This document shows positions 24,075-35,705 of a DNA stretch of 64,000 nt, piece by piece; positions within the stretch are counted from its first letter, which is position 1, and each line of letters begins with the position of its first letter. The DNA lies in NCBI GenBank assembly GCA_037176905.1, contig JBBBWG010008113.1, positions 29,560 through 93,559 of the forward strand, written 5' to 3'. The position numbers and the translations under genes were made by a program. Source of the stretch: Azolla pinnata (taxonomy: Eukaryota > Streptophyta > Polypodiopsida > Salviniales > Salviniaceae). The notes beneath the pieces are model-generated. The model saw nothing but the letters and a program-made list of their open reading frames with translations, searched no databases and was not told the origin of the DNA.

Positions 24075-25005
24075 GTGTTTTCCTCCTGGATGTATAAATT
24101 ACATATGGCTGTCGAAATGAGGTGTCGAGCTCCCCCCCGTTCGAGCTTGGGATGAGTCTGGTGTGGTCCTGCTTAGCACAACGACAACGACAATAAGTGA
24201 AAAGAAGAACAAGGATTGTTGGTTCCTGGCTTTGTCGTATGTTGCCCACGATGTTGATGAGGTTGCTCCATGGTTTACCGATCGGACATGAGCAAATCAA
24301 TGAGTCTTTATTGATGCCCACATGGTTTGTGGATGATTTTTCGGGTGTTTTGTTCACATCGATCGCACACTAGAAATTCAGCTTCTCGCTCTTATGATCG
24401 GGTGCTCCGAGGGATTGCTTTATGTTGTTCCGTGTTGCGTAACAAGATACAGGGCATATAACACATGTCCTTGATAGAAGTTGTGAGTCGGTGCCCAGGC
24501 ATCCTTTGATTTGGGCTTGGATGCCCCATTCATAGGAATGTGATGACATTTGACGTTATGCGTGTCTTTTTTTTTTTGTGCACATACATAGGGTCACGAA
24601 TTTGTAGTGCGAGATCGTAGCGTGTTAGTCGAATTTCTGATTGTGTAACTGATAAATCTGGATCCACCATCTATAAAAGAATTGATTGGTTTTCACAAGT
24701 CAACGAATCGAAGTGATTGGACCTTCAAATCGATGCATAACGCATCAAAGCCATTCAATTATAACTCGTGCACCACGTGCATGTGTTCCCTATTAACTTC
24801 TTAATCATCTGATGCTTCCTTCTTTTGCTTAGAGCTTTGCATTGGAGTGCTCTGTCGAGAAGAAACAAAGATGTCGAATCGACCCACCATCGAAGTGGTC
24901 AACTAGAGGACAACGAGGAACCAGCTTGAATTGGTAGCTCGTGCTTTCAGATGAGTCTAATCCATTGGTTTAGTAAGCAAGACGATTTCAATTGTTTTAC
25001 CAATT
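24075..25005. other. Intergenic sequence, no gene seen
   Basis: About 930 bp without a supported exon, RNA gene or clear repeat. Open frames are short and unrelated to known families. Confidence 0.5.
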
Positions 25006-25740
25006 GATTAAGCACTTAACTAGATGATTAAGAATTTACTTAACGGATTAACAACCTAATCGATAGCAGATGGCCTTCAAATGGCGATAATAAGTTAATG
25101 GGAAATTTCAGCATCAGACAAAAGAAGATTTTTGACTTTGAGTTTGTCTATCGGTCAAACCTTATTCTGCACAGAAGGATCATTCGACGGGCAGAAGGCT
25201 AGCCCTAACCCTAACGAGCTTCAATGAGGGGAATCACATGCTGATTAGTAGTTGATTAAGCACTTAACTAGCTGATTAAGCACTTGCTTAACTGATTAAC
25301 AAGCTGATTCAATCATCGATAGCAGATGGCCTTCAAATGGCAATAATCGGTTAAATGGGAAATTTCAGCATCAGACAAAGAAGATCTTTGACTTTGAATT
25401 TGTCTGTCGGTCAACCCTAATTCTGCACAGAAGGATCATTCGACGAACAGAAGGCTAGCCCTAACCCTAACAAGCTTCGAGAGGTGGAATCACATGCTGA
25501 TTAGTAGTTGATTAAGCACTTAACTAGCTGATTAAGCACATACTTAACCGATTAACAAGCTCATTGAATCATCATCAACAGTGTATGGCCTTCACAAATG
25601 GCAACATCAGACAGAGAAGGTCTTTGACTCTGTGTGTCCGTCTGTTCAACCCTAATTCTGCACAGAAGCATCGTTCGACAAGACAGGAGGTTAGCCCTAG
25701 CCCTAACCCTAACCCTAACCCTAACAAGCTTCAGAAGGAG
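25006..25740. repeat. Three-copy tandem repeat of about 250 bp containing CCCTAA runs
   Basis: Copies start with GATTAAGCACTTAACTAG at 25006, 25254 and 25509 (spacing 248 and 255 bp). Each carries GCAGATGGCCTTCAAATGGC or a variant, CAGCATCAGACA, CCTAATTCTGCACAGAAG and then a CCCTAA-type run before AGCTTC. The run has two units in the first two copies and about five in the third (25693-25727). Confidence 0.9.
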
Positions 25741-25749
25741 AATCGCAAG

Positions 25750-26141
25750 GATGCAAAACCCCGGCTCCAGCAAGGGAGGTAAGCCTTTGTCCCTAACGTT
25801 TCCAAAGATTTCAGCGGCAGCACCCGAATCCTAACCCTAACCCTAGCACCGGCCTCAACCCGAAACCCTAACCCTAACTTCTCCCTAGGTCTGATCGCAA
25901 CCCGTTTGCCTACATCCGTGACTTGCTGTAGCTGCGACATGATAGAACCAAGTCGACACCCTAACCTCAAGCCCAAGCTTCCCTTTCCCTAATTCTGATC
26001 CGAACCCTGATCCAGTCGTCGATTCGACGGTAGATTCAGTTTGCGGCCCTGAGAATCCTCCGTGGTTCCTTCACACGCGCGCTACAGTTGGTTTTCCACC
26101 ACATGGAAATGGGACCTGGACCTTGAATTGGAGAATTAGAA
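25750..26141. other. Upstream region of the transporter gene with scattered CCCTAA motifs
   Basis: Between the tandem repeat and the transporter ATG there are several short CCTAACCCTAACCCT stretches (about 25830-25880). AAACCCTA-like telo-box motifs are common in plant promoters, so some may be promoter elements. No TATA box was confidently identified. Confidence 0.4.
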
Positions 26142-29100
26142 ATGGATCTAGAAATGGATACGGCAGACATTTTGGCCGATGACCGAAAGCAGAAGACGGG
26201 GTTGCCTTGTAAGGTCTTGTTCGGAAGTGCACTGTTCAGAGTGCATGTTGCAGCGGCATGTGTGCAGATTCTCTATGCGGCCTTCCAGATCCTTGCAAAG
26301 GTTGCGTTGTCCTCTGGTACCAGTAGAAGTGTTTTCCCTGTCTACAGAAATGCCATTGCTGCTTTGGTTCTCGCTCCCTTTGCCTTCTTCTATGAAAGGT
26401 TGGTATTTCCAGCTACATTTTAACAGTGATGTCTTGAATTTACAATGATTGTGTTGGTGATGAGGATTACTGATGCTGGTGGTCATGGTTTTAGTTCTGA
26501 ATATAATGGTGAATGTGATGGCATTGATGATGATTGTAACGATTACGGTTATTAGGTGAGAATTATGTCGATATGACCAGTAATAATGGAGATTGTGATG
26601 GTGATGAGTATGTTGGTGTCCATCGCGATAATGGTTATGACAATGATAACGTTGATGACGATTATGATGATATTGGTGATGATGATGTTTGTGGTGGTTA
26701 TGATTGTGATCGTGTGTATGGAGTTCATGATGTTAATGCCGATGTTTGTAATGGTGACAATGGTGATGATGTGGATGAAGGTGATGACGATAATGATGAT
26801 GTGGATGGACAACGATGATGATGCAGGGGATGACAATTATGATGATGTGGATGACAGCAGTGATGATGAAATTATCATGCATTGATTCATGGTGATGATC
26901 ATGATGATTGTAATGATGCCTGAGGATGATTGCAATGATACTGATGGTGATATGGTGTTTCTGATGATGAGTCTTTCACAAAAAAAAGGCACATTATTGG
27001 AGAAACTTTTCATATCTTTGTAGTTTTGTTGCATCTTTGCAGGAGAATACGTCCCAGATTGACACTTATGAAGTTATCTCAGCTTTTCCTATGTGGCTTT
27101 ATTGGGTAATTTTCAAATACCAAACTAATTGTTTGTAACAAACATGTTCGTTAATGTAGTAGTTTGTAACTTGGATATTTTAATTAAACTGCATAGACAA
27201 GGGAAGTCTCAGAAAGGATTGCCGTCTAGATTCTATATATACACGCACACACACACACACACACACATACACATACATACATACATACATATATATGTAC
27301 ATACACACACACACACACACACACATCTGTGCACCTATGCATATGTTTACATGTAAGGTATGTGTGTATGATCGGCAATGCACTGTTCCGATGTAATTAG
27401 TTCATCATTTTCTGCTTTTATATGCATAGTGCATATTCATTTCCAAAGAAGTTGGTCTTTTCTTTTTGCTTCTCACTCGTAGAAAACCAATTTCTTAGTA
27501 TTTGGGCAACCAGTTTCCAAGTGTTTCCCAGCATTCCTATAGGAGTTCCAATTGAATTAGATTCAGAAATTTTGGAGAGTAATATCCAGCTGCTTCTCAT
27601 TGAGTATTAAGTTGAAGCGCTCTGTGATTCTAACATTCTCTTTATCTCTTTATCATACCGGTGTGCTATTTTTGCTGGATAATTATATCTTTCTCCCAAT
27701 TGTTTTTTTACCTTTTTCAGTGTTGTGTAATTCAATTGCATTATCATTTTCATTCTTTTTCACTAGGATTCCTTCAAAACCTTTCTGTTAGAACTCTGTT
27801 GCAGACATTTTGGCAACTGCAAATGCATCCTGTTACCATGATTCGATATTATGTACTTCTATCATTAATACATTTTATTGATGTATTTTCTACTATAATG
27901 CTCTATGTGCAGAGTTTGTATGAATCAAACGCTGTTTCTTGCTGGTCTTTATTATACATCTGCAACGTTTACTGCAACCTTGCAAAATTTGACGCCTGCG
28001 TTAACATTTGCAATATCTGCATCACTCGGGTATGTTGTGGCTGATGCCTTGAAATAAAGTCTCTTCATGTATGTTTGTTGAAAAGCAAATTCATTACTTA
28101 AAATGTAAATAGGGAACAACCTTGATTGACCCATTGGTTAAAATACACAAATCTGGATGCTTCTGTTGGACAGAGCATATGGTGGGCTACACATTTGAGG
28201 ATGTTTAACGCAAGGAGTAAAAATTCTCAAACAATATTTGAAGTATTTTGATTAGCATTTTGCCTGAAGTAAAATAGGATTCACATGTTTGTAAGATGTT
28301 CTGGTTGGTTTCATAAGTCGTTTTTACATTTCTTTCTTTCTTTCTCGCATTACTATCCCTTAATCTGTTATGAACATGCTACTAAAAAATAGACCGAGGT
28401 AAAGGTAGAACAAGAGAAATAGATTAGCTAGAGAACCCAATCCTCTCAACCACTCCTGGGTTATGATTGAGACATAGCCAACCTACCACGGACATCCCAT
28501 ATAATTGGATATTAGGATGGCTAATATTTTGGTAGGGGTAAAACCAATGTGATGACGAAAACTTAGCCCATGTTGTTGGTGTCCCCTACACAGTCGGTCT
28601 AACGACATAGCTGTATGATGTATCTTATTAGGGTAGTAAGGCCTCATATTTATTATTTATCTCAAGATCCCTTGAATTAGGATATCTTTTAAGCAGACTC
28701 TCCAAGGCTTTCCGTTTATTAGTTGTTAAGTTCATAATAGTGTGTACCACACTTTACATTCTATGAATCACACTAGCCTCCTCATCTTAACGCAAATGAA
28801 CACACCCTTCACTTCTGTTTTTTGATTATTTGTGACCTCTCTTCTATACGTTAGGCATGCGTAATATACTCCTTGCTTGAAACATTGTACTTTTGCAATA
28901 TAAAGTGAGGGAATCAAGTTGAGTATCTTCCTGTCCTCGAGTGCATCATCAGTAGGTTTATCAATCCATTTGAGCTTGAATTGGTGAATTTGTTTGGGAT
29001 TAATACCTTGGAAGAAGTAACCCGATCGTGACAATGAAAGCCTAGCATGCATCATTGGTGTCTCAAGCTACCAACTAACAATATATTATCCAATGAAATG

Positions 29101-31041
29101 TCTTGTGCCTCTAGCAAGGCCTCATATTTATACATCTCTCGAGGTTCATTGAACTAGAAAGACTCCCAATTCATTGGTTTTCAAGATCATGATGTTGCAC
29201 GCCACATTAGCCCATTTCTAACCTAATTCATGCTACTTGAATATTCATGACCTACCCATGTATAGGTCATGCATATATAATACTCCCTTCGTCACATCTT
29301 GTGTATGTTTTTTTAATTAAACAACAGATAATCTATGCATAATTGCTTCATAAGTGCACTAATATGCGTTTGTTTTTCATCGTCATCGTTATCATTTTAG
29401 ATTCTTCACCAATGTCCCCACACTGCTTGATATGAATGTGTTTTCTTTGGGTTCAGTATAGAACAATTACGGATTGAAAGGAGAGAAGGTCAGGCAAAGG
29501 CACTGGGGGTGTTGCTTGGTGTAAGTGGGGCAACCCTGATTGCATTGTACAAAGGTCCTGCAATTCTAAGTCTATCTGCTATAACTAATGGTCAGTTAAC
29601 AGCCGAAGTATCCTCATTTATATCATGGCGGTTAGGAGTTCTATGCCTCCTTGGTAATTGTGTAACATTGGCTATCTGGCTTATCATACAGGTACTATAT
29701 GTTTATTTATTTTTTCATTTTGTTACTGTGAGCATTGATAGGGGCATTCATTCTTGCTCTCGTTGTTCTCTTCTAGAACCCTATTTTGAAAGATTATCCA
29801 GCTCAGTTATCAGCAACAGCTCTGACATACTTTTTTGGAAGCATTCAACTTGCATTAATTGCTGCATATGCAGAGAGGGACATTGATGTGTGGATCGCGA
29901 CATTCTACTCTGACTTGCCTGCAATTCTGTATGCGGTATGTCGTGTTCTTTTTATATGGTCTTATTAGTTAGGTGGGGGTTGACATGGTAATTCTTCTAG
30001 TAAAATTCAAACTTACGTTTCTTTTGCAAGTAAAACAGCGCAACAACCAGAGATTTTAATCTTTTGAAATGTAAAGAACTTGCATATTCTGATATATTCT
30101 GAATGTAAATGTGCAGGTTGTTGAGTTCCATGTAGATATTCTGTTATAATGCTATTATCCTGAACAATCTTCTGCATAAAGGGCCCCATACAGACATTCA
30201 GTTATAATCCTATTATTTTCAAGACAATAATATATGTTTTAACAGTCATCTCCATATACTGAAGGCTCCCATGTAGATTTTCTGTTATAATGCTATTGTC
30301 ATCGAGATGATTGATCATATATTCGCAACAATCCTTAAGGGAATAAAGGGCTCCATATGAAATCGGTTTTCTAATGCTCTTCTAAGCACGTGTGGGTTTT
30401 GACTTGCAATTGTGTATCTGATGCAGAAATAGTTGTCTTTGGGTGTTTTCGTAGGGAGTGGTAGCATCAGGATTGGCGATGACTTTGCAGGGTTGGTGTG
30501 CTTATCAAGGAGGCCCTGTTCTTGTTGCTGCGTATCAACCTCTGCAAACGATCTTCGTGGCTCTCTTATCCTCCACATTCATTGGAGAGTCATTTTACAT
30601 GGGAAGGTGCACACTATATAGAATCTATATCATTCTTTTTTACTGTTTCTTTTCCAACTACTTCCAAGGGGGAAACACTAAAGGGATAGTCTGGTAATTT
30701 GGTATGGGGTATGGTATACTCATAATTTTGAAGTTCTAGGGGTATTCTAGTGAAAGTTTTAGGGTTATTTTCATCCCAATTTCAACTACTACACATACAG
30801 ATGTTCATTGACCTAGAAGATACATGTAATATGCAGCTTGTTAGGTGGTTTCATCATCATTACTGGCCTGTATCTGGTTGTTTGGGGAAATTCAATGGAG
30901 AAGAAAGCACATGTTGTCGACGAGAACACGAAAGGCATCTCAAAGAGTGAAACATCCTCAAAGTGTGAACAGGATCTGAAAGAGCCCCTTCTTGATGATG
31001 GAAGGTTTTCAAATGAAACTCTAGACTCAGGTTGTGCATAG
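26142..31041 (+). CDS. WAT1-related / EamA-family membrane transporter
   Basis: Plant drug/metabolite-type transporter (WAT1-related, UMAMIT group) of 395 residues; members export amino acids, auxin or other small solutes. Exons are 26142-26398, 27043-27105, 27913-28029, 29457-29691, 29777-29935, 30455-30606 and 30837-31041, all GT-AG and phase-consistent, with the seven-exon pattern usual for the family. Two EamA halves are visible: KVLFGSALFRVHVAAACVQI (TM1), VFPVYRNAIAALVLAPFAFF, CGFIGVCMNQTLFLAGLYYT and ATLQNLTPALTFAISA in the first; SWRLGVLCLLGNCVTLAIWL, LSATALTYFFGSIQLALIAA, GLAMTLQGWCAYQGGPVLVA, YQPLQTIFVALLSSTFIGES and LLGGFIIITGLYLVVWG in the second. The tail is hydrophilic and carries LKEPLLDD, a short acidic/dileucine-like motif seen in many vacuolar transporters. 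Likely plasma membrane or tonoplast; substrate not predictable. Confidence 0.93.
26480..26965. repeat. Degenerate GAT/GATGGT repeat in transporter intron 1
   Basis: About 480 bp of degenerate GAT, GGT and AAT triplets in the first intron of the transporter gene (26399-27042). Open frames rich in Asp, Met or Ile here are repeat artefacts. Confidence 0.85.
27240..27330. repeat. (CA)n / (CATA)n microsatellite in transporter intron 2
   Basis: Two CA runs separated by CATACATACATATATATGTA in the intron between 27105 and 27913. Confidence 0.9.
28030..29456. other. 1.4-kb intron 3 of the transporter gene
   Basis: No exon is supported here. Two stretches, about 28640-28690 and 29118-29160, share AAGGCCTCATATTTAT and neighbouring words, suggesting a decayed repeat or transposon remnant, but I cannot assign a family. 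Confidence 0.35.
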
Positions 31042-31508
31042 CAAAATAAACATAATGATAGGAGGGTTTGAGATGCAACTAATATCTTCGTCACTTCCCT
31101 ACTATACTTCCAGCTTCCGTGCCATCATGATAGGATACAGAGACATGGAGATTTACGGTAACAGGCGGCAGCGTGTTTACAGAAAACGGTTGAGGAGATG
31201 GGGCTTGTGAATCGTTCTTTTGTCAGAAACAGATAAGATTGATCATGAACGTCCTCCCAAAGCATGTATGATGTTTTGGGATGAGATGAAGGCCATTGAA
31301 TTGCATCGGAGCCCTATTCACCACATATTCCTTTCTTGGGCATGAAGCAATTACATGCATGGTGACAAATGATCTCTTGTATTTTCGTCGAGGTGAGCAA
31401 ATGGGAAGTTTCACTGCATAATACTCTAATCAGTATCAGGTCAACTACATATTAATCGTGTGAACCTTACTTCAATCCATTGAGTATTCTCGTTCGTCGG
31501 GAGTAACA

Positions 31509-31548
31509 GACTTTGCTAAAATTCTTCTCTCAGAATTTTAGCAAAGTC
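31509..31548. repeat. Perfect 17-bp inverted repeat with 6-nt loop
   Basis: GACTTTGCTAAAATTCT at 31509-31525 and its exact reverse complement at 31532-31548, separated by TCTCTC. It lies about 470 bp after the transporter stop codon, possibly in or beyond its 3' UTR. Confidence 0.9.
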
Positions 31549-32519
31549 TATTCATTTTAGTTTGGGGAGCATCGAACTCTATTCATTTTATTGGCAGGTG
31601 CAAAAAGCTGTCGTACATCAGTCATCGGTGAGCATATTTACATGCTGAACCTGTGTATACTGTGTTTGGGAGCTATGATCCTATATTTGGAAACAGAAAA
31701 AAAAAAAGGAAAACTGTATGGAATTCTATTCATCTGTTGCAAGGTACAAAACCATTTGGTTGCAAGCTTGAACCTAATATGCTGTCGATTGTCATCATCG
31801 GAACAAAAACACGCATCGAATGCTTATGAAACTCAGTGAAAGATGGATAGATGTGCATATTCAGTATCAAGCTTGAGTATTGGAAACGTATCTTAGTATT
31901 GACTGCAGCTTTAGTACGAGCTTGAGGTTTGAGAAAGCCATTACTTGTGTTCCAGGTACAGAACAAGTTGTGGCTATGGGAAAAAACGAATATTTCGGAA
32001 AAGAAGCAAGTAGAAGGCATTTGATATATACATGTAGAAGGCATTTCTTACAGAAGGGCATGAGGAAAACAGTGTCACGATAAACTTGGTGTTCTGAATT
32101 GGATTAGGGCTAAGTAAGTCCATGCAATGGATAAGAGATTTGTTGTAGCTACCTATGCAAGGATAGAGAGCATATTAACGACTTTTATTGAACCTCATTT
32201 GTGGGCTTGGAACCAAGCTTGCTCATTGTTGTAATTCTAGTGCAGGATCTATTGTTTTGGAATAAACAGAACAGAAACATGTACAAGCACGCTTGTTTGT
32301 TCCGTGTCTTGGTTCAGAATACAGACAGAGGCACAGATACAGGCCAATGTTTTCAGGCATGGTTATGGAAGTTGCACGATTTCCGCCCCCTTGAATGATG
32401 GCATCGATGCGCTCGAAAGATCGAGCCCTCGAAAAGCCAGAAATGCGGAAACCCCTCGGAAAAGCAAAGGCAGGCTCAGAGTTCTTCAGGGCTTCGTTGT
32501 GTCAGGGTGTTTTGCAAGG
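31549..32519. other. Intergenic sequence, no gene seen
   Basis: About 970 bp after the inverted repeat with no supported exon on either strand. Open frames are under 85 codons and lack recognisable motifs. Confidence 0.5.
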
Positions 32520-33243
32520 TTTTAGGGCTTTAGGGGTTCAGGGTTTCTGGGTGTTCAAAGTTTTAGGGTTTTAGGGGTTTAGGGTTTCTGGGTTTTCAAG
32601 GTTTTCGGGTTCTAGGGGCTTAAGGTTTCTGGGTTTTCAAGGTTTCAGAGTTTTAGGGTTTAGGGTTTCTGGGTTTTCAAGGTTTTAGGGTTTTAGGGGT
32701 TTAGGGATTCTGGGTTTTCAAGGTTTTAGGGTTTTAGGGGCTTAAGATTTCTCGGTTTTCAAGGTTTTAGGGTTTTAGGGTTTAGGGTTTCTGGGTTTTC
32801 AAGGTTTTAGGGTTTTAGGGTTTTCAAGGTTTTAGGGTTTCAGGGGCTTAAGGTTTTAGGGTTTTCAAGGTTTTAGGGTTTTAGGGGTTTAGGGTTTCAA
32901 GCTTTCAGGGTTTTAGGGTTTAGGGTTTAGGGTTTAGGGTTTAGGGTTTNNNNNNNNNNNNNNNNNNNNNNNNNNNNNNNNNNNNNNNNNNNNNNNNNNN
33001 NNNNNNNNNNNNNNNNNNNNNNNNNNNNNNNNNNNNNNNNNNNNNNNNNTTTAGGGTTTAGGGTTTAGGGTTTAGGGTTTAGGGTTTTAGGGTTTCAAGC
33101 TTTCAGGGTTTTAGGGTTTCTGGGTTTCAAGGTTTTAGGGTTTCAAGGTTTTAGGGTTTCTGGGTTTCAAAGGTTTTAGGGTTTCTGGGTTTTCAAGATT
33201 TTAGGGTTTCTGGGTTTCAAAGGTTTTAGGGTTTAGGGTTTAA
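32520..33243. repeat. Telomere-like minisatellite (TTTAGGG-derived) with assembly gap
   Basis: Units of TTTAGGG and TTTTAGGG mixed with GGGTTTTCAAGG and TTTCTGGG form a 40-50 bp higher-order repeat. Towards the gap the sequence becomes pure TTTAGGG on both sides (about 32910-32949 and 33050-33086). This is an interstitial telomere-like block, upstream of the Ser-rich protein gene. Confidence 0.92.
32950..33049. other. Assembly gap (100 N)
   Basis: Exactly 100 N, the conventional placeholder for a gap of unknown size, flanked on both sides by pure TTTAGGG repeat. The true tract is therefore probably longer. Confidence 0.98.
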
Positions 33244-33446
33244 GGCAGGCAAGGAGAAAAAGCAGAAACGCAAAGAAAGCTACGGCGACCGGCGATCGCC
33301 GGTTCCTATGACCGACGCGTGTCGGTTACCGCCTTTCCCAGCTGTTCTGCGCAGGAGATCTTCTTCTTCTTCTTCGTCTTCTTCTTCATCGTCGTCTGCT
33401 TTCGTCTGCTTCTGGAAATTAGGGTTTCTCTGCCTCTTCTGCTTCC

Positions 33447-33536
33447 ATGGAGGGATCTGGCAGTGCGCGCGCGGACACCGTCTCCCCCGCCGGATCTAGG
33501 GTTTACGGCTGGAAATTCAGGTTCCAAGATCCGTAG
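33447..33536 (+). promoter_or_regulatory. Possible upstream ORF in leader of the Ser-rich protein gene
   Basis: ATG at 33447 opens a 29-codon frame ending TAG at 33536, in the sequence I interpret as the first leader exon. A leader intron is likely (donor CAG|GTTAGT after 33588, acceptor GTCGCAG before 33808). If transcription starts upstream, scanning ribosomes would meet this ATG before the main one at 33912. Confidence 0.4.
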
Positions 33537-33911
33537 CCTCTCCTCTTCTGAATCCGTCGCCGATCTCGAGATCTGCTCAAAACGGCAGGTTAGTTTCTTC
33601 ATCATCACCGTCTTCTTCTTGTTCTTGTTCTTGTTCTTGTTCTTGTTCTTGTTCTTCATCTTCTTCTTCTTCTTCTTCGTCATCATCTTCTTCTCGGACA
33701 GTCTTTCTTCGCAATCTGAGATCTGAAGGAATAATGACATTTTCTTTCTGTTCGTCTTCTTTTTTTCCTTCTTCTTCTTCTTCTTCTCCTTCTTCGTGTT
33801 GTCGCAGGAGATACAAAGCCGTAATTTTGCTTCCCCCCTTCGCCCTTCCCTTCCCCTTTCCTTTGTTTCTTGTTTTTCCTGCGTTGTTCGTGGAGCTTTT
33901 GTGGTTTCTCC

Positions 33912-35423
33912 ATGGGGACTGTGGTCCTGTTCCCTCGAGATGTCAGACATGCTGAGCGCGATGCTTCGTCGTCATCGTCGTCATCGTCGTCGTCGTCATC
34001 ATCATCGAATCATGCATCCGGTTGCACACCGATTCATGCACGAAATCGCACTGCATCGAATAGTAATGCATCAATTCATGCAGTGAATGATTCGGTTCGA
34101 AAGGGCAGCGAAGGAAAGCGGCCCAAGATGAGAGCTTCGTACAGACCCGTTAGCAACCCTAAATCCGACAATATCCCTGTCTTCACTATCTTGCAGAGGC
34201 CCAAGATGGCGGATGCTGTCGATCCTTTGATACTTTACAAGTTCTCGATGAAGAAAGACAGCACCAATACATCTGATACCCTGAGTGATGGGCCAAAAGA
34301 ATGCAGTCCTGCTCATTGTGATGAGAGAGACAAATCAAGGAGGCCTGATGGGCCCGAAAACGACCATGGAAAGCTTAACCCTCGTATTTTGGAAGGAGAG
34401 ATGGATAGGAATGGGGTTAAGGCAAAACCAACAAATTTGGATGTAAAACTGGAGAAATCGAAACCATCCAAGAAAGGGCATAAGCCAATACCGAAATTAT
34501 TTGGAAAGGATTTGCCAGCAAATGGTGGGAGGTCAGAGAGCAGTGGCAAGATAGCCTTCAAAAATATTGTGGAAAACGCTCAGCAAGTTGTAGCAGAGAG
34601 TTTGCTGCCCGGCCTCAGGAGTAGTAGTATTTATGCTGTGGAGAAGAGCCGCCCAAACACATTGCAAAACCTGCATGTGCCCAAGTCATCATTGTCGTCG
34701 TCATCATCATCATCATCATCACCATTCTCTTCTTCTTCTTCTTCTTCTTCGAATGGTGTGGTAAAGACACAACAGAATGTTGCAACTCGGAATCTGTTGG
34801 TGCCCAAAGGAAGCATTTCAAGCAAGCTCAGATCGGAGCAAGAAATCTTCAATAAGAAAGATGAAGAGAGCATGGGTTTGACCACCCACTCATCTGTTTC
34901 ACACTCTCCAGAAGTGGATGGAGCCGCTGGTTTGAGACGCTCCTCAACTGACCCTCAATCTGTACAGTGCTTAGCTAGGGAGATGGTCTCATACACTAAA
35001 GAGGCTAGTCCATGTGAATCAGTACAGAACTTAGGCGGGGAGAAGATGTCATACAGTAATGGGGCTAATACATGCAAATCATCATCATACGACTCGGTAA
35101 AGAAGAGAGGTACACCAGCTAGCGTTGAGTTGTTTAAATGCGCAAACCAGGAATTGAGCAATGAAAAGTGGGCAGGGCCGGCATATACATCATCCCCAGC
35201 CCCCAGCGCATTACCCCTTCCGAAGTTCACAATGCCAAATGTGAAGCCACAAGCACTGGGTATGAGGGCATCTTATGATCATGGAATTATACCGATAGTG
35301 GCAGTTGGGCAGTTGAAAACTTCGGCGGATATCAGGCAACCTATTTGTGCCTCTCCAGCAGCGGCATATGATGTGGTTCATGCAACAAAGAGCCTTCGAA
35401 AAATACTAAATTTAGACCTCTGA
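33912..35423 (+). CDS. Ser-rich protein with PNRC-like proline motif; function unknown
   Basis: Single coding exon of 503 residues from the ATG at 33912 (MGTVVLFPRD). Frames further upstream lack an ATG in a plausible leader context. It is largely low complexity: a Ser run after HAERDA, a second Ser run around residues 260-282, and basic Lys/Ser-rich stretches such as KSKPSKKGHKPIPKLFGKDL. Near residue 421 it has AYTSSPAPSALPLPKF, which resembles the SPxPSxLPxP short motif of proline-rich nuclear receptor coactivator (PNRC)-type proteins, known in animals to bind SH3-like partners and decapping factors. The C-terminus is ATKSLRKILNLDL. I recall similar motif-bearing unknown plant proteins, but not a characterised one. 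An mRNA-decapping link is an inference from the motif only. Probably disordered. Confidence 0.7.
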   Translation: MGTVVLFPRDVRHAERDASSSSSSSSSSSSSSNHASGCTPIHARNRTASNSNASIHAVNDSVRKGSEGKRPKMRASYRPVSNPKSDNIPVFTILQRPKMADAVDPLILYKFSMKKDSTNTSDTLSDGPKECSPAHCDERDKSRRPDGPENDHGKLNPRILEGEMDRNGVKAKPTNLDVKLEKSKPSKKGHKPIPKLFGKDLPANGGRSESSGKIAFKNIVENAQQVVAESLLPGLRSSSIYAVEKSRPNTLQNLHVPKSSLSSSSSSSSSPFSSSSSSSSNGVVKTQQNVATRNLLVPKGSISSKLRSEQEIFNKKDEESMGLTTHSSVSHSPEVDGAAGLRRSSTDPQSVQCLAREMVSYTKEASPCESVQNLGGEKMSYSNGANTCKSSSYDSVKKRGTPASVELFKCANQELSNEKWAGPAYTSSPAPSALPLPKFTMPNVKPQALGMRASYDHGIIPIVAVGQLKTSADIRQPICASPAAAYDVVHATKSLRKILNLDL

Positions 35424-35439
35424 TGTCAAAGAGGCTGTG

Positions 35440-35705
35440 TACACTACTACAATTACTATGAGTTCTACTACTACTATTACTAGTACCTACCGCTACTACT
35501 ACCAGCACCTAGTAGACCACTAATGCACCCATAGGTCCTCAAAAAGTTGTGTATATTATTTACTTCTACACCTACTACTGCTAAAATGCTTACTAAGGTT
35601 GTGTATACTGCTTTGACTACTCTACTACTTTTATAACTAGTATACTACCATAATATTACAAATTATTACCTTGATTACTACTACCATAACTATAACTTTA
35701 CAGAG
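35440..35705. repeat. Degenerate ACT/CTA trinucleotide repeat
   Basis: About 260 bp of CTACTACTA-type triplets, interrupted, directly after the stop codon of the Ser-rich protein and so probably in its 3' UTR. Confidence 0.8.

Noticed and set aside
28380-29330. LTR-like element in the transporter intron
   Set aside because: Two stretches share words, but no terminal TG..CA repeats, primer site or coding remnants could be shown.
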